Origin: Pseudomonas fluorescens
GTDB lineage: Bacteria > Pseudomonadota > Gammaproteobacteria > Pseudomonadales > Pseudomonadaceae
NCBI RefSeq assembly: GCF_019212185.1
Contig: NZ_CP078138.1
Span: 226,001-290,000 of the forward strand
Length of the DNA stretch: 64,000 bases
Reading direction: 5' to 3'
The notes under the pieces were generated by a model, which did no database searches, had not been told where the DNA came from, and saw only the letters and a list, made by a program, of their open reading frames with translations. Each line of letters starts with the position of its first letter. Within the stretch, counting starts at the first letter, position 1. Below are positions 8,751-19,059 of the stretch, in pieces. Both the position numbers and the translations under genes were made by a program.

Positions 8751-9637
8751 TCGGCGAACGGCCCCGGCAGGCAATCTGGCGTGACTACCTGGAGCTGACC
8801 AAGCCCAAGGTGGTGGTGCTGATGCTGATCACTTCGCTGGTCGGCATGTTCCTCGCGACCCGGGCCGGCGTGCCGTGGACGGTATTGATATTCGGCAACC
8901 TGGGCATCGCCTTGTGTGCCGGCGGCGCGGCGGCGGTCAATCATGTGGTAGATCGGCGAATCGACGCCGTCATGGCCCGCACCCACAAACGGCCATTGGC
9001 CGAAGGCCGGGTCTCACCGTTCGGGGCCTTGACCTTTGCCCTGGTGCTGGCACTCAGTGGGCAAGCCCTGCTGCTGGCCTTCACCAATCCGCTGACGGCT
9101 TGGCTGACCCTGGCTTCGCTGTTGGGCTACGCGGTGATCTACACCGGCTTCCTCAAGCGCGCCACCCCGCAGAACATCGTGATCGGCGGGCTGGCCGGTG
9201 CTGCCCCGCCTTTGCTGGGCTGGGTCGCCGTCACCGGGCACCTCAGCGCTGAGCCGCTGCTGCTGGTGCTGATCATTTTCGCCTGGACCCCGCCACACTT
9301 CTGGGCGCTGGCGATTCACCGCAAGGAGGAGTACGCCAAGGCCGATATCCCGATGCTGCCGGTGACCCATGGCGAGCACTACACCAAGGTGCACATCCTG
9401 CTCTACACCTGCGCCCTGCTGGCAGTGAGCCTGATGCCCTATGTGATCCATATGAGCGGCCTGTTGTACCTGGCCTGTGCACTGGGGCTGGGAGCGAGGT
9501 TTCTGCAATGGGCCGTGGTGCTGTACCGTGGCACTCGGCCGCACGCGGCGATCAACACCTTCAAGTACTCTATTTACTACTTGTTCCTGCTGTTTATCGC
9601 CCTGCTCGTAGACCACTATCTGATGTTGAACCTATGA
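8738..9637 (+). CDS. ctaB: Protoheme IX farnesyltransferase (haem O synthase)
   Basis: UbiA-family prenyltransferase that joins a farnesyl group to protohaem, the step before CtaA. The 299 residues show about nine helices. The first Asp-rich motif is N-H-V-V-D-R-R-I-D, followed by M-A-R-T-H-K-R-P; the second conserved block is [22 protein letters not shown] precedes the ATG at 8738, inside the end of ctaA. The stop overlaps the start of sco (ATGA). A second copy, cyoE with the bo3 oxidase, may exist elsewhere in the genome. Confidence 0.96.
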   Translation: MATLIGERPRQAIWRDYLELTKPKVVVLMLITSLVGMFLATRAGVPWTVLIFGNLGIALCAGGAAAVNHVVDRRIDAVMARTHKRPLAEGRVSPFGALTFALVLALSGQALLLAFTNPLTAWLTLASLLGYAVIYTGFLKRATPQNIVIGGLAGAAPPLLGWVAVTGHLSAEPLLLVLIIFAWTPPHFWALAIHRKEEYAKADIPMLPVTHGEHYTKVHILLYTCALLAVSLMPYVIHMSGLLYLACALGLGARFLQWAVVLYRGTRPHAAINTFKYSIYYLFLLFIALLVDHYLMLNL

Positions 9638-10269
9638 CCCGAACCCAGAAAACTGTCTTCATCCTTGTTGCCCTGATTGCCCTTGTCCTCGGGCTGACCA
9701 TCAACAAGGTCCTGTCCGGCAAGGGCCAGGGAGATCCGACCGCGCTGATCGATGCCGGGATCATCCTGCTCCCGCAAAGCCGCAACCTGCCGGACGTGCA
9801 GATGACCAACCAGGACGGCCAGCCGGTCACCATCAATGAGTTGAAAGGCAAGTGGAGCCTGCTGTTCTTCGGCTACACCTTCTGCCCGGACATCTGCCCG
9901 ACCACCCTTGCCCAACTGCGTCAGATCAAGAGCGAGCTGCCGGCGGATGCGGGCGACAAGCTGCAGATCATCTTGGTCAGCGTCGACCCTCATCGCGACA
10001 CACCGCAGCAGCTCAAGCAATATCTGGGTTACTTCGATCCACAGTTCATCGGGCTGGCGCCGAAATCGGTCGAAGAACTGCAGACCGTGGCCAACGCGCT
10101 GAGCATCCCGTTCATTCCGGCGGATACCAGCAAGCCCAACTACACCGTCGATCACAGCGGCAATTTGGCGGTGATCGGCCCGGATGGCACCCAGCGCGGA
10201 TTCATCCGTGCGCCCTTGAACAACGTCAAGCTGGTGGCGCAGTTGCCTGTGATGGTCAGCCGTCAGTAA
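9634..10269 (+). CDS. SCO1/SenC copper chaperone for the CuA centre
   Basis: A membrane-anchored thioredoxin-fold protein that supplies or reduces copper for the CuA site of subunit II. Starting at 9634 it has 211 residues: an N-terminal helix (about 7-25), then the periplasmic domain with the copper ligands C84 and C88 (F-C-P-D-I-C-P-T) and H174 (V-D-H-S-G-N). The ATG overlaps the ctaB stop as ATGA; the longer frame from 9508 lies inside ctaB and is not used. Last gene of the oxidase cluster; a bidirectional hairpin follows. Confidence 0.94.
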   Translation: MTRTQKTVFILVALIALVLGLTINKVLSGKGQGDPTALIDAGIILLPQSRNLPDVQMTNQDGQPVTINELKGKWSLLFFGYTFCPDICPTTLAQLRQIKSELPADAGDKLQIILVSVDPHRDTPQQLKQYLGYFDPQFIGLAPKSVEELQTVANALSIPFIPADTSKPNYTVDHSGNLAVIGPDGTQRGFIRAPLNNVKLVAQLPVMVSRQ

Positions 10270-10290
10270 TCGAGTCGTTTATCAGGCACA

Positions 10291-10321
10291 AAAAAGGGGC
10301 GCATTGAATGCGCCCCTTTTT
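10291..10321. terminator. Bidirectional rho-independent terminator between sco and metQ
   Basis: An A-run, the stem AAGGGGCGCATT/AATGCGCCCCTT and a T-run follow each other, so the hairpin can end transcription of the cox cluster from the left and of metNIQ from the right. Confidence 0.9.
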
Positions 10322-10337
10322 AGTTGTATCGCTCAGA

Positions 10338-11111
10338 TCAGAACGCCGGCACTACCGCACCTTTGTACTTCTCCAGGATGAACGCTTTGACTTCCGGGCT
10401 GTGCAGGGCAGCTACCAGTTTCTTCATGGCGTCGCTGTCCTTGTCGTCCGGGCGGGCAACCAGGATGTTCACGTAAGGCGAGTCCTTGCCTTCGATGACC
10501 AGCGCATCCTTGGACGGATCCAGTTTGGCTTCCAGCGCGTAGTTGGTGTTGATCAGCGCCAGGTCAACCTGGGTCAGCACGCGCGGGATAGTGGCGGCTT
10601 CCAGCTCGCGGAATTTCAGGCCCTTGGTGTTCTCGGCGATGTCCTTGACGGTCGCCAAGATATTCTTCGAGTCCTTGAGCTTGATCACGCCGGCGTGGTC
10701 CAGCAGCAGCAGGGCACGGCCGCCGTTGGTGGCGTCGTTCGGAATGACCACGGTGGCGCCACCTGGCAACTCGGCCAGCGACTTGTACTTGCTGGAGTAT
10801 GCACCCAGGGGCTCGATGTGCACGCCGGCCACGCTCACCAGGTTGGTGTTCTTGGCCTTGTTGAATTCATCGAGGTACGGCTGGTGCTGGAAGAAGTTGG
10901 CATCCAGGCGCTTTTCCGCGACCTGAACGTTCGGCTGCACGTAGTCGGTGAAGACCTTGACCTTGAGGTCCACGCCCTCTTTGGCCAAGGCCGGTTTCAC
11001 GAACTCAAGGATTTCTGCGTGCGGTACCGGGGTGGCGGCAACGGTTAGGGTTTCTGCAGCCTGGGCGGAGAACGCAGCAACGGCTGCGAACGCGACGAGT
11101 AGTTTTTTCAT
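10338..11111 (-). CDS. metQ: D-methionine ABC transporter, substrate-binding protein
   Basis: NlpA/MetQ-family periplasmic protein that binds methionine for the MetNI importer. It has 257 residues with a Sec signal peptide ending A-F-S-A-Q-A before A-E-T-L-T-V. There is no lipobox cysteine, so unlike E. coli MetQ it looks like a soluble periplasmic protein. The family text P-H-A-E-I-L-E-F and Q-P-N-V-Q-V-A-E is present. It is the last gene of metN-metI-metQ; metI lies 62 bases upstream. Confidence 0.93.
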   Translation of the reverse strand: MKKLLVAFAAVAAFSAQAAETLTVAATPVPHAEILEFVKPALAKEGVDLKVKVFTDYVQPNVQVAEKRLDANFFQHQPYLDEFNKAKNTNLVSVAGVHIEPLGAYSSKYKSLAELPGGATVVIPNDATNGGRALLLLDHAGVIKLKDSKNILATVKDIAENTKGLKFRELEAATIPRVLTQVDLALINTNYALEAKLDPSKDALVIEGKDSPYVNILVARPDDKDSDAMKKLVAALHSPEVKAFILEKYKGAVVPAF

Positions 11112-11173
11112 CCAGCAAACTCCTTGTGAAGCGCCCTTTCGGGCGCCTGCCGGCGTAATGCCGACGATTGCAT

Positions 11174-11848
11174 TTATTTTCGGGAAAAGTGCACCACCAG
11201 CTTATCGCCGACGGTTTGCAGTACCTGGACCAACACCAGCAACAACACCACGGTCACCACCATGACGTCGGTCTGGAAGCGCTGATAGCCGAAACGGATG
11301 GCCAGGTCACCCAGGCCTCCGGCGCCGACCACACCGGCCATGGCCGTGTAGGACACCAGCGTGATGGCCGTCACCGTGATCGCCGCGAAGATGCCCGGAC
11401 GGGCTTCCGGCAACAGGGCATTTGTAATGATCTGGCGTGTCGTGGCGCCCATTGCCTGGGTCGCCTCGATGATGCCGCGATCGACTTCGCGCAGGGCGGT
11501 TTCCACCAAGCGGGCAAAGAACGGTGTAGCACCGACCACCAGTGGCGGAATCGCCCCGCCGACGCCCAGCGAGGTGCCGGTGATCAGTACGGTGAACGGA
11601 ATCATCACGATCAGCAAAATGATGAACGGCAGCGAGCGCAGAATGTTCACGATCAGCGACAGCAGCGCGTAGACACCCTTGGCTTCAAGCAATTGGCGTG
11701 GGCTGCAGAGGAACAGCAGCACACCCAGTGGCAGTCCGAGTAATACGGTGAACAGCAGCGAGCCGCCGAGCATCAGCAAGGTGTCGCCGGTGGCCAGCCA
11801 GATTTCGTACCAGTCGATATTGGCGAAGAAACTTGTCAGCAGTTCCAT
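11174..11848 (-). CDS. metI: D-methionine ABC transporter, permease
   Basis: Inner-membrane permease of the methionine importer: 224 residues, about five helices, with the binding-protein-dependent transport (EAA loop) motif seen around E-A-T-Q-A-M-G-A-T-T-R-Q-I. The start overlaps the metN stop by one base (TAATG), showing translational coupling. The neighbours metN and metQ define the substrate class. Confidence 0.95.
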   Translation of the reverse strand: MELLTSFFANIDWYEIWLATGDTLLMLGGSLLFTVLLGLPLGVLLFLCSPRQLLEAKGVYALLSLIVNILRSLPFIILLIVMIPFTVLITGTSLGVGGAIPPLVVGATPFFARLVETALREVDRGIIEATQAMGATTRQIITNALLPEARPGIFAAITVTAITLVSYTAMAGVVGAGGLGDLAIRFGYQRFQTDVMVVTVVLLLVLVQVLQTVGDKLVVHFSRK

Positions 11849-12855
11849 TAGCGCAGCACCTCCATATGGACTTCGGCCGCAGCAAAGAGGGCGAACGCCG
11901 CTTCCATGTCACCCCCGGTGATGGCCAGGGTCAGTTGCCCGTAAGGGACGTCTTTGATGCGGTCGATGCGACCGGCGAGGATGCTGTAGTCGACCCCCGT
12001 TTCGCGGGCGATGGTGCCCAGCAGCGGCGCATAGGTGGCATCACCCTGGAAGGTCAGGCGCACGATACGCCCCGGCACGTGAGCGAAATCATCGCGCTGT
12101 TCGCCTTCGTCGACCTGCTCGTCTTCCTGGACGAAGCGCTTGGTAGTCGCATGCTTGGGATGCAGGAACACTTCGGCCACCGGGCCCTGTTCGACGATCC
12201 GGCCGGCGTCCATTACCGCAACTTGGTCGCAGACCCGGCGAATCACGTCCATTTCATGGGTGATCAGCACGATGGTCAGTTTCAACTCGCGGTTGATCTC
12301 CGCCAGCAGTTGCAGGACGGATGCAGTGGTTTGCGGGTCGAGGGCGCTGGTGGCTTCGTCGCACAGCAGGATTTTCGGTTTGGTCGCCAAGGCGCGGGCG
12401 ATACCGACGCGCTGCTTTTGACCGCCGGACAGTTGCGCCGGGTATTTTTTGGCGTGGTCGGACAAACCAACTCGCGCCAGCAACTCGGCCACACGGCGGT
12501 CGATGTCGCTGCGCGAGAGTTCGCCGGCCAGGGTCAGTGGCAACGCGACGTTGTCGGCAACCGTCTTGGAGGCCAGCAAGTTGAAGTGCTGGAAAATCAT
12601 CCCGACTTGCTGGCGGAAACGGCGCAGGGCCGTGGCGTCGAGCGCAGTGATTTCTTCGCCGTCGACGGTGATTTTGCCGCCACTGGAGTCTTCCAGGCGG
12701 TTGATCAGGCGCAGCAGGGTGCTTTTCCCGGCGCCGGAGTGGCCGATCAGGCCAAACACCTGACCGTTATCAATCGTCAGACTGGTCGGATGCAGGGCGG
12801 GAATATCCTTACCGGCGACGCGGTAGGTTTTATGGACGTTTTGAAACTCGATCAC
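11848..12855 (-). CDS. metN: D-methionine ABC transporter, ATP-binding protein
   Basis: ATPase of the MetNIQ importer, 335 residues, starting at a GTG codon (12855) with AAGG upstream. Walker A is G-H-S-G-A-G-K-S-T, the signature is L-S-G-G-Q-K-Q-R, and Walker B is [12 protein letters not shown]. The C-terminal ~90 residues are the NIL regulatory domain, which in E. coli MetN binds methionine and inhibits transport. First gene of the operon, reading away from katE. Confidence 0.95.
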   Translation of the reverse strand: MIEFQNVHKTYRVAGKDIPALHPTSLTIDNGQVFGLIGHSGAGKSTLLRLINRLEDSSGGKITVDGEEITALDATALRRFRQQVGMIFQHFNLLASKTVADNVALPLTLAGELSRSDIDRRVAELLARVGLSDHAKKYPAQLSGGQKQRVGIARALATKPKILLCDEATSALDPQTTASVLQLLAEINRELKLTIVLITHEMDVIRRVCDQVAVMDAGRIVEQGPVAEVFLHPKHATTKRFVQEDEQVDEGEQRDDFAHVPGRIVRLTFQGDATYAPLLGTIARETGVDYSILAGRIDRIKDVPYGQLTLAITGGDMEAAFALFAAAEVHMEVLR

Positions 12856-13087
12856 GTAGCGAACCTTGTGGGGCGCGTTGGAAAAGGATCAGCGGTTAGC
12901 CGGGGGGCGCATTTTAGCCTGTCCGTATAGAGGTTCTTAGCATTTATTTCGTAAACAACCTTTCATTTGGCGATAACGCGATCAAAGGTCATAAAAAAGG
13001 AACGGTGCCGAAGCCCGTCAGTCACTACTTCAGCAACTGAAAAACGCCCGCTGTCGACGGGCATCCCAATCGAGGAGTTCAGGACTG

Positions 13088-15226
13088 ATGAGTAGTAAAA
13101 AACCGGGTGCCGACCAAAGCCAGCTGGCGGGTACCCATACCCCGGATCGCGCCAACAGCAATGCCAAGCTGCAAAGCTTGGAAACCTTCCGCTCTGATGC
13201 CACCGAGCAGGCTCTGCGTACTAATCAGGGGGTCAAGGTCGCCGATAACCAGAATAGCTTGAAGGCCGGCGCACGCGGGCCGTCGTTGCTCGAAGACTTC
13301 ATCATGCGTGAGAAGATCACCCATTTTGACCATGAGCGAATCCCCGAACGCATCGTGCATGCCCGCGGCACAGGCGCCCACGGCGTCTTTCAGTGCTACG
13401 AGAACCATGCTGAATTGACCAAGGCCGGTTTCCTGCAGGACCCAGGACAAAAAACGCCGGTGTTCGTGCGCTTTTCCACGGTGCAGGGGCCGCGCGGGTC
13501 CGGCGATACGGTGCGCGATGTCCGGGGCTTTGCGGTGAAGTTCTTCACCAAGCAAGGTAACTTCGACCTGGTCGGCAACAACATGCCGGTGTTTTTCATT
13601 CAGGATGCGATCAAGTTTCCTGACTTCGTCCATGCGGTAAAACCCGAGCCGCACAACGAAATTCCTACGGGTGGCTCGGCTCACGATACCTTTTGGGATT
13701 TCGTATCGTTGCAGCCGGAGTCGGCGCACATGGTGATCTGGGCCATGTCCGACCGGGCTATCCCGAAAAGCCTGCGCAGCATGCAGGGCTTTGGCGTGCA
13801 CACCTTTCGCCTGATCAATGCCGAGGGCAAGGCGCGCTTCGTCAAGTTCCACTGGCGGCCCACTGCTGGCACCTGCTCGCTGGTCTGGGATGAAGCGCAG
13901 AAGCTCGCCGGCAAGGACACGGACTACCACCGCCGCGACCTCTGGGAAGCCATCGAAATGGGTGATTATCCCGAGTGGGAGTTGGGAGTGCAGGTCATCG
14001 AGGAGGAAAACGAGCACGCCTTCGATTTCGACATCCTCGACCCGACCAAGCTGATCCCCGAGGAGCTGGTGCCAATTACCCCGCTGGGTAAGATGGTGCT
14101 CAACCGCAACCCTGACAACTTTTTTGCCGAAGTCGAGCAGGTCGCGTTCTGCCCGGGCCACATCGTGCCCGGCATCGATTTCTCCAACGACCCGCTGTTG
14201 CAAGGCCGGCTGTTTTCCTACACCGATACCCAGATCAGCCGGCTTGGCGGGCCGAATTTTCATGAGATCCCGATCAATCGGCCAATCACGCCTGTGCATA
14301 ACGGACAGCGTGATGCCCTGCATCGCACCACCATCGACAAGGGGCGCGCCTCCTACGAGCCGAATTCGATTGATGGCGGCTGGCCGAAAGAAACCCCGGC
14401 GGCTGCGGTCGACGGCGGATTCGAGAGTTCTGCCGAACGGATCGATGCGAACAAGATCCGCCAGCGCAGCGAGTCATTTGGCGATCATTTCTCTCAGGCC
14501 CGGTTGTTCTTCAACAGCATGAGCGAGCATGAGAAAGAGCACATCATTGCCGCCTACAGTTTTGAACTGGGCAAGGTCGAACGCGAGTTCATCCGGGCGC
14601 GGCAGGTGAATGAGATCCTGGCCAACATCGATCTGGATCTGGCGGCACGCGTGGCGCAGAACCTAGGGTTACCGGCGCCGAAAACCGGGACTGTCGAGGT
14701 TCGCGAGACTTCGTTGGAGCGCTCGCCGGCGCTGAGTCAGGCCAACCTGTTGCCGGAAACCATCAAGACGCGAAAAGTCGCGATTTTGGCAGCGAACGGA
14801 GTCGATGCGGCGGCGATCAGTGCCATGAAGAAGGCGCTGGAAGCTGAAGGGGCGCACGCCAAACTGTTGGGGCCGACCTCGGCGCCGGTGACTTCGGCGG
14901 ATGGCAAGGCGCTGGCGGTGGATGCGTCGATGGAAGGCATGCCTTCAGTAGCCTTCGATGCGGTGTTCGTCCCGGGTGGTGCGGCGTCGATTAAGGCGTT
15001 GAGCACCAACGGAGTGGCCTTGCACTACGTGCTGGAGGCTTACAAGCACTTGAAGGCCATTGCGCTGCAAGGTGAAGCCAAGCAGTTGCTGGATGTATTG
15101 AAGTTAGAGGTCGATGCCGGGCTGATCGTCGGGGCGGATGCCAAGTTGACCAAGGCATTTTTTGCCGCCATTGGCCAGCATCGGGTCTGGGATCGCGAGG
15201 AGAAGGCCAAGGCCGTTCCCGCCTGA
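13088..15226 (+). CDS. katE: Large-subunit monofunctional catalase (HPII type)
   Basis: Breaks hydrogen peroxide into water and oxygen in the cytoplasm. At 712 residues it belongs to the large-subunit (clade 2) catalases: N-terminal extension, haem core and a C-terminal DJ-1/PfpI-like flavodoxin domain (from about residue 560). The active-site His is H91 ([12 protein letters not shown]), the Asn is N164/N165 (G-N-N-M-P-V-F-F), and the proximal haem tyrosine is Y378 (R-L-F-S-Y-T-D). AGGAG and CAGGA precede the ATG. E. coli katE is RpoS-dependent; no clear RpoS box was seen in the 232-base gap upstream. It stands between metN and the PA5502-like lipoprotein gene. Confidence 0.96.
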   Translation: MSSKKPGADQSQLAGTHTPDRANSNAKLQSLETFRSDATEQALRTNQGVKVADNQNSLKAGARGPSLLEDFIMREKITHFDHERIPERIVHARGTGAHGVFQCYENHAELTKAGFLQDPGQKTPVFVRFSTVQGPRGSGDTVRDVRGFAVKFFTKQGNFDLVGNNMPVFFIQDAIKFPDFVHAVKPEPHNEIPTGGSAHDTFWDFVSLQPESAHMVIWAMSDRAIPKSLRSMQGFGVHTFRLINAEGKARFVKFHWRPTAGTCSLVWDEAQKLAGKDTDYHRRDLWEAIEMGDYPEWELGVQVIEEENEHAFDFDILDPTKLIPEELVPITPLGKMVLNRNPDNFFAEVEQVAFCPGHIVPGIDFSNDPLLQGRLFSYTDTQISRLGGPNFHEIPINRPITPVHNGQRDALHRTTIDKGRASYEPNSIDGGWPKETPAAAVDGGFESSAERIDANKIRQRSESFGDHFSQARLFFNSMSEHEKEHIIAAYSFELGKVEREFIRARQVNEILANIDLDLAARVAQNLGLPAPKTGTVEVRETSLERSPALSQANLLPETIKTRKVAILAANGVDAAAISAMKKALEAEGAHAKLLGPTSAPVTSADGKALAVDASMEGMPSVAFDAVFVPGGAASIKALSTNGVALHYVLEAYKHLKAIALQGEAKQLLDVLKLEVDAGLIVGADAKLTKAFFAAIGQHRVWDREEKAKAVPA

Positions 15227-15253
15227 CTCAGCCATTGCCCTCGATTGCCACGA

Positions 15254-15964
15254 TTAATCCTTGCGCGGTGTTAACACCATCTGCGCAGGGATGTGGCGCA
15301 GGATCTGCCGCTGGATCTTCAGGTCGAAGTCGGGGTCGAGTTTTTTCACCCGCTTGGTCAGCAGGGTTGCGAGCCACGGGTAATCTTCGGTGCGCGGTGC
15401 CTGAATGCTGACGGCGCATTGATAATTCACCACATCGGCGGCGATCGCGTCCAGTTGTCGCCGAAGTTTTGGGCTATCGGTGATGTTCAGCGCAACGGTG
15501 GTGCTCTCGGCGGTCGGGTCGATGACCTTGGCCTTTGGCTTGGCGGCGGCGGCCTCAAGGGCGGCCTCGGCCTGCTCCAACTCAGCCCTGCGCGCTTCGG
15601 TAATGGCGCCGTTAACACCGCCGGTCAGCGCCGGTGCCTTGGGCATGAGTGCGCGAGCGCGGCTTAGGGCCGTCGCGGCAGCGTTCACATCACCCTTTTG
15701 CAGGACGATCTGACTGCGCTGCAGGTAAGCTTCGGCCAATTGACGCTGATACTGCTCCAGCGAGGGATCGTCGGGTGTCTGCGCTTGCAGTGCCGCCAGT
15801 TGATCTTCGGCAGTCGCCAGCTCACTGCTGGCCAGGCTCTGTTGCAACTGGGCAATCGCCGTCGTCCGAGCGTCCGGGACTTCGGGGGCGGGGGGTGTGC
15901 TCTGGCAGGCGCCCAGAAGTACAAAGGCAACAAGGAGCAGATAACGGGAGGCGAACGGCTTCAT
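15254..15964 (-). CDS. Predicted lipoprotein, PA5502-like
   Basis: A 236-residue protein with a signal peptide and a lipobox (V-L-L-G-A-C), so an outer- or inner-membrane lipoprotein facing the periplasm. The ATG at 15964 places the signal at the N-terminus; the longer frame up to 16027 does not. The middle part (about 30-160) is alpha-helical with tetratricopeptide-like Ala/Leu/Gln-rich repeats. A homologous gene lies between metN and znuB in P. aeruginosa. No catalytic motif is seen and the function is unknown to me. Confidence 0.75.
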   Translation of the reverse strand: MKPFASRYLLLVAFVLLGACQSTPPAPEVPDARTTAIAQLQQSLASSELATAEDQLAALQAQTPDDPSLEQYQRQLAEAYLQRSQIVLQKGDVNAAATALSRARALMPKAPALTGGVNGAITEARRAELEQAEAALEAAAAKPKAKVIDPTAESTTVALNITDSPKLRRQLDAIAADVVNYQCAVSIQAPRTEDYPWLATLLTKRVKKLDPDFDLKIQRQILRHIPAQMVLTPRKD

Positions 15965-16001
15965 TCCTGCGACTCTCTGATTGCGCAAAAAACGAGCAAG
16001 T

Positions 16002-16790
16002 CTACACCCCTCGACGGGGCAGGACAAAACTCAGCAGAAACAGCGCGGCGGCGGCGACCACAATCGACGGGCCGGCCGGCGTGTCCTTGAACCAGGACAA
16101 CGCCAGGCCACCGCAGACCGCGAGTATACCCAGCACGCTCGCACCAAGGGCCATTTGCTCCGGCGAGCGAGCGTGGCGTTGTGCCGCAGCGGCCGGAATG
16201 ATCAGCAAGGACGTGATCAACAGCACTCCGACGATTTTCATCGCGACCGCGATCACCACGGCAATCAGCAGCATCAGGGTCATCCGCAGAGCGGGTACCG
16301 GCAGGCCTTCGACCGTTGCCAGCTCTTCATGCACCGTAATCGCCAGCAGCGGTCGCCACAGCGCGGCCAGCAAAATCAGCACCGCCGCGCTGCCGCCGAG
16401 GATCCATGCCAGATCGTTTGGGCTGATCGCCAGCAAGTCGCCAAACAGATAAGCCATCAGGTCAATCCGCACTTCATGCATGAAGCTTAGTACCACCAGG
16501 CCGAGGGAGAGCGTGCTCGGCGCAAGAATCCCCAGCAAGGTGTCGGAGGCCAGTGGTTGGCGCTGCTGCAGGGTTACCAGCAGGACGGCGAGCAACAGAC
16601 AGCCAACAGTCACCGCAATGGTCGGACTGACATCCAGCAAAAAGCCCAATGCTACGCCCAACAAGGCGGCGTGGGACAGGGTGTCGCCGAAATAGGCCAT
16701 GCGCCGCCAGACCACGAATGATCCCAGCGGGCCGGCAACGATAGCGAGGGCGAGGCCTGCGAGCAGGGCGTACAACAGAAAATCAGCCAT
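16002..16790 (-). CDS. znuB: Zinc ABC transporter permease
   Basis: ABC-3 family inner-membrane permease of the high-affinity zinc importer; 262 residues and about seven to eight helices. The family text [14 protein letters not shown] and A-T-V-E-G-L-P-V is present. The start [10 protein letters not shown] at 16790 lies inside the end of znuC (8-base overlap), so expression is coupled. Regulated with znuC by the first gene of the operon, zur. Confidence 0.95.
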   Translation of the reverse strand: MADFLLYALLAGLALAIVAGPLGSFVVWRRMAYFGDTLSHAALLGVALGFLLDVSPTIAVTVGCLLLAVLLVTLQQRQPLASDTLLGILAPSTLSLGLVVLSFMHEVRIDLMAYLFGDLLAISPNDLAWILGGSAAVLILLAALWRPLLAITVHEELATVEGLPVPALRMTLMLLIAVVIAVAMKIVGVLLITSLLIIPAAAAQRHARSPEQMALGASVLGILAVCGGLALSWFKDTPAGPSIVVAAAALFLLSFVLPRRGV

Positions 16791-17568
16791 GCTTGCAGCC
16801 ATCTCCATGAACGTGGGTATGAGCGGCGGGCGCCGCGCTGACGACCGAGCCATGCAGGTCATGGGCGTGGTCGTGATGGTGGTGGTAGATCGCCAGGCTT
16901 GGCGCATTCTTGCCAAACAACTCGACGAATGCCGGGTCGCCGCTGACCTGTTCCGGATGCCCGGAGCAGCACACGTGACGGTTTAGGCAGACCACCTGAT
17001 CGGTGGTGCTCATCACCAGGTGCAAGTCATGGGACACCATCAACACGCCGCAACCGTGGCGATCGCGCAAGCGGGTGATCAGGCTGTACAGCTCGGCCTG
17101 GCCGGCGACGTCGACCCCTTGCACCGGCTCGTCGAGCACTAGCAACTCAGGTTCGCGCAACAGCGCACGGGCCAGCAGCACGCGCTGCATTTCGCCGCCG
17201 GAAATGCTCTGCACCGGGCTATCAATCACCTGCTCGGCACCGACTTCGCCGAGTGCCGCGAGGGCACGCGTGCGGTCGACACCGGGGACCAGGCGCAGAA
17301 AGCGCAGGACTGACAGCGGCAGGGTCGGGTCAACATGGAGTTTTTGTGGCATATAGCCAACCCGTAGCTTTGGCTTGCGCCACACGCTGCCGCTGTCGGG
17401 CTTGAGCAGACCCAGCACGGCGCGCACCAGGGTGGTTTTGCCAGCGCCATTGGGGCCGATCAAGGTCACGATCTGACCTGGCTCGACGCTCAGCTCGATA
17501 TTGTCCAGTACGTTTTGCCCGGCGAAGGTCACTGCAACCTGGTTCAGGCGAATCAATGCAGTGCTCAT
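16783..17568 (-). CDS. znuC: Zinc ABC transporter ATP-binding protein
   Basis: ATPase of the ZnuABC zinc importer, 261 residues. Walker A is G-P-N-G-A-G-K-T-T, the signature S-I-S-G-G-E-M-Q-R and Walker [13 protein letters not shown]. The C-terminus is rich in histidine ([10 protein letters not shown] and [11 protein letters not shown]), a common feature of zinc transport ATPases that may buffer metal. The start M-S-T-A-L-I-R-L-N at 17568 overlaps the zur stop by one base. Confidence 0.96.
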   Translation of the reverse strand: MSTALIRLNQVAVTFAGQNVLDNIELSVEPGQIVTLIGPNGAGKTTLVRAVLGLLKPDSGSVWRKPKLRVGYMPQKLHVDPTLPLSVLRFLRLVPGVDRTRALAALGEVGAEQVIDSPVQSISGGEMQRVLLARALLREPELLVLDEPVQGVDVAGQAELYSLITRLRDRHGCGVLMVSHDLHLVMSTTDQVVCLNRHVCCSGHPEQVSGDPAFVELFGKNAPSLAIYHHHHDHAHDLHGSVVSAAPAAHTHVHGDGCKHG

Positions 17569-18050
17569 CAGGCCCCCTGGCAACCCGCGCAGAGACCAAC
17601 GACCTCGACGGTCTGGCCTTCGACCACGAAACCGACGTCGCTGGCGCTGTGGATGATCGCGTCGCTGATGGATTTCTGCTCCAGCTCGATGGCTGCATGG
17701 CATTCGCGGCAAATCAGGAACTGGCCCTGATGGGCGTGGCCCGGATGGTTGCAGCCGACAAAGGCGTTGAGCGACGAAATGCGATGCACCAGGCCGTTGT
17801 CCAGCAGGAAATCCAGGGCGCGGTACACAGTGGGCGGCGCGGCGCGGCGGCCGTCCTGCTCGCTGAGTACCGCGAGGATGTCATAGGCGCCCAGCGGCTT
17901 GTGGCTCTGCCAGACCAACTCCAGCACGCGCCGGCGCAAGGCGGTCAGGCGCAGGCCCTGGCGTGCGCAAATGGCATCGGCCTCGGACAGCGCGGTGTGC
18001 ACGCAGTGCGAATGGTCGTGGGGGCGGCTGGCGAGCGGTGTTTTAGGCAT
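17568..18050 (-). CDS. zur: Zinc uptake regulator, Fur family
   Basis: Zn(II)-responsive repressor of zinc uptake genes (Np20/Zur in P. aeruginosa). The 160 residues show the Fur-family winged helix ([13 protein letters not shown] and [12 protein letters not shown]) and two C-x-x-C pairs, C-R-E-C and C-A-G-C, that hold structural zinc. It is the first gene of zur-znuC-znuB and is divergent from znuA, so both transcripts probably answer to the operator in the short gap. Confidence 0.94.
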   Translation of the reverse strand: MPKTPLASRPHDHSHCVHTALSEADAICARQGLRLTALRRRVLELVWQSHKPLGAYDILAVLSEQDGRRAAPPTVYRALDFLLDNGLVHRISSLNAFVGCNHPGHAHQGQFLICRECHAAIELEQKSISDAIIHSASDVGFVVEGQTVEVVGLCAGCQGA

Positions 18051-18076
18051 GAGCGGCGACGAGTTTTGTGAGAGAC

Positions 18077-18089
18077 GTTATTATGTTAC
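18077..18089. promoter_or_regulatory. Candidate Zur operator between zur and znuA
   Basis: GTTATTATGTTAC resembles the gamma-proteobacterial Zur box (GTTATAATATAAC) in 9 to 10 of 13 positions. It is the only such sequence in the 66-base gap between the divergent zur-znuCB and znuA starts, the place where Zur is expected to act. The right half is imperfect. Confidence 0.55.
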
Positions 18090-18116
18090 CCGTTCTCGCC
18101 TCTTTGAGTGGTCATC

Positions 18117-19037
18117 GTGTCCAGACTTTTTGCCATCCTTGTCACATTTACTGCCAGTTTCCTCGCGATCAGTGCCGCGCAGGCCGAGGTCAAGGTGCTG
18201 ACCAGCATCAAGCCGGTACAGTTGATTGCTGCAGCGGTGCAGGATGGCGTCGGCGTTCCCGAGGTGCTGCTGCCACCGGGTGCGTCGCCGCATAATTACG
18301 CCCTGCGACCTTCCGACGTACGGCGCGTGCAGTCGGCTGACCTGCTGTACTGGATCGGCCCGGACATGGAAGGCTTCCTCCCTCGCGTGCTCAAGGGGCG
18401 CAATTTGCCATCGGTTGTGTTGCAGGACCTGCCGGGTCTGAAGTTGCGCCGGTTTGCCGAAGACAGTCATTCCCATGCAGAAGAGGCCGACGACCACGAT
18501 CACGACCATCGTCCGGGAAGTCTCGACGCTCATTTATGGTTATCACCAGTCAATGCGCGGGTAATTGCCGGCAAAATCGCCAACGATCTGAGCGCTGCCG
18601 ATCCGGCCAATGCCGCGCGCTATCAAAGCAACCTCAAGGCCTTCGACGAGCGCCTCGATGCGCTGGACCTGCGGTTGAAGGCGCGTTTGGCAGCCATTGA
18701 AGGCAAACCCTACTTCGTCTTCCACGAAGCTTTTGATTATTTCGAAGACGCCTACGGGCTCAAGCATGCGGGGGTGTTCAGCGTGGCTGCCGAAGTGCAG
18801 CCGGGCGCCCAACATGTGGCGGCGATGCGCGCGCGCCTGCAGGAAGTCGGCAAGACCTGCGTGTTCAGCGAACCGCCATTGCGCCCACGCCTGGCCGAGA
18901 CCCTGGTGGCGGGCTTGCCGGTGAAATTGGCTGAACTGGATGCGCTGGGTGGCTATACCCCGGCGACTGCCCAAGGGTATGAGCAGGTGCTGGAAAAGCT
19001 TGGGAATGATCTGGCGGGGTGTCTGGAGTCGCTATAA
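18117..19037 (+). CDS. znuA: Zinc ABC transporter, substrate-binding protein
   Basis: Periplasmic zinc-binding protein (cluster A-I) that feeds ZnuBC. The frame could begin at GTG 18108 or GTG 18117; I prefer 18117 (M-S-R-L-F-A-I-L), giving 306 residues with a signal peptide cut after A-A-Q-A. Zinc ligands are seen in S-P-H-N-Y, D-A-H-L-W and F-V-F-H-E-A-F-D-Y. The mobile His-rich loop H-S-H-A-E-E-A-D-D-H-D-H-D-H is typical of ZnuA. It is divergent from zur-znuCB. Confidence 0.95.
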   Translation: MSRLFAILVTFTASFLAISAAQAEVKVLTSIKPVQLIAAAVQDGVGVPEVLLPPGASPHNYALRPSDVRRVQSADLLYWIGPDMEGFLPRVLKGRNLPSVVLQDLPGLKLRRFAEDSHSHAEEADDHDHDHRPGSLDAHLWLSPVNARVIAGKIANDLSAADPANAARYQSNLKAFDERLDALDLRLKARLAAIEGKPYFVFHEAFDYFEDAYGLKHAGVFSVAAEVQPGAQHVAAMRARLQEVGKTCVFSEPPLRPRLAETLVAGLPVKLAELDALGGYTPATAQGYEQVLEKLGNDLAGCLESL

Positions 19038-19059
19038 CGCTGGAATCGGCGTCGCCGCA

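Noticed and set aside
13046..13062. Hairpin GCCCG-N7-CGGGC just before katE
   Set aside because: The stem has only five pairs, it does not cover the ribosome site, and it has no T-run, so no regulatory role can be supported.
13079..14323. 414-residue frame antisense to katE
   Set aside because: It lies fully opposite the katE catalytic core and shows no family motif or start signals.
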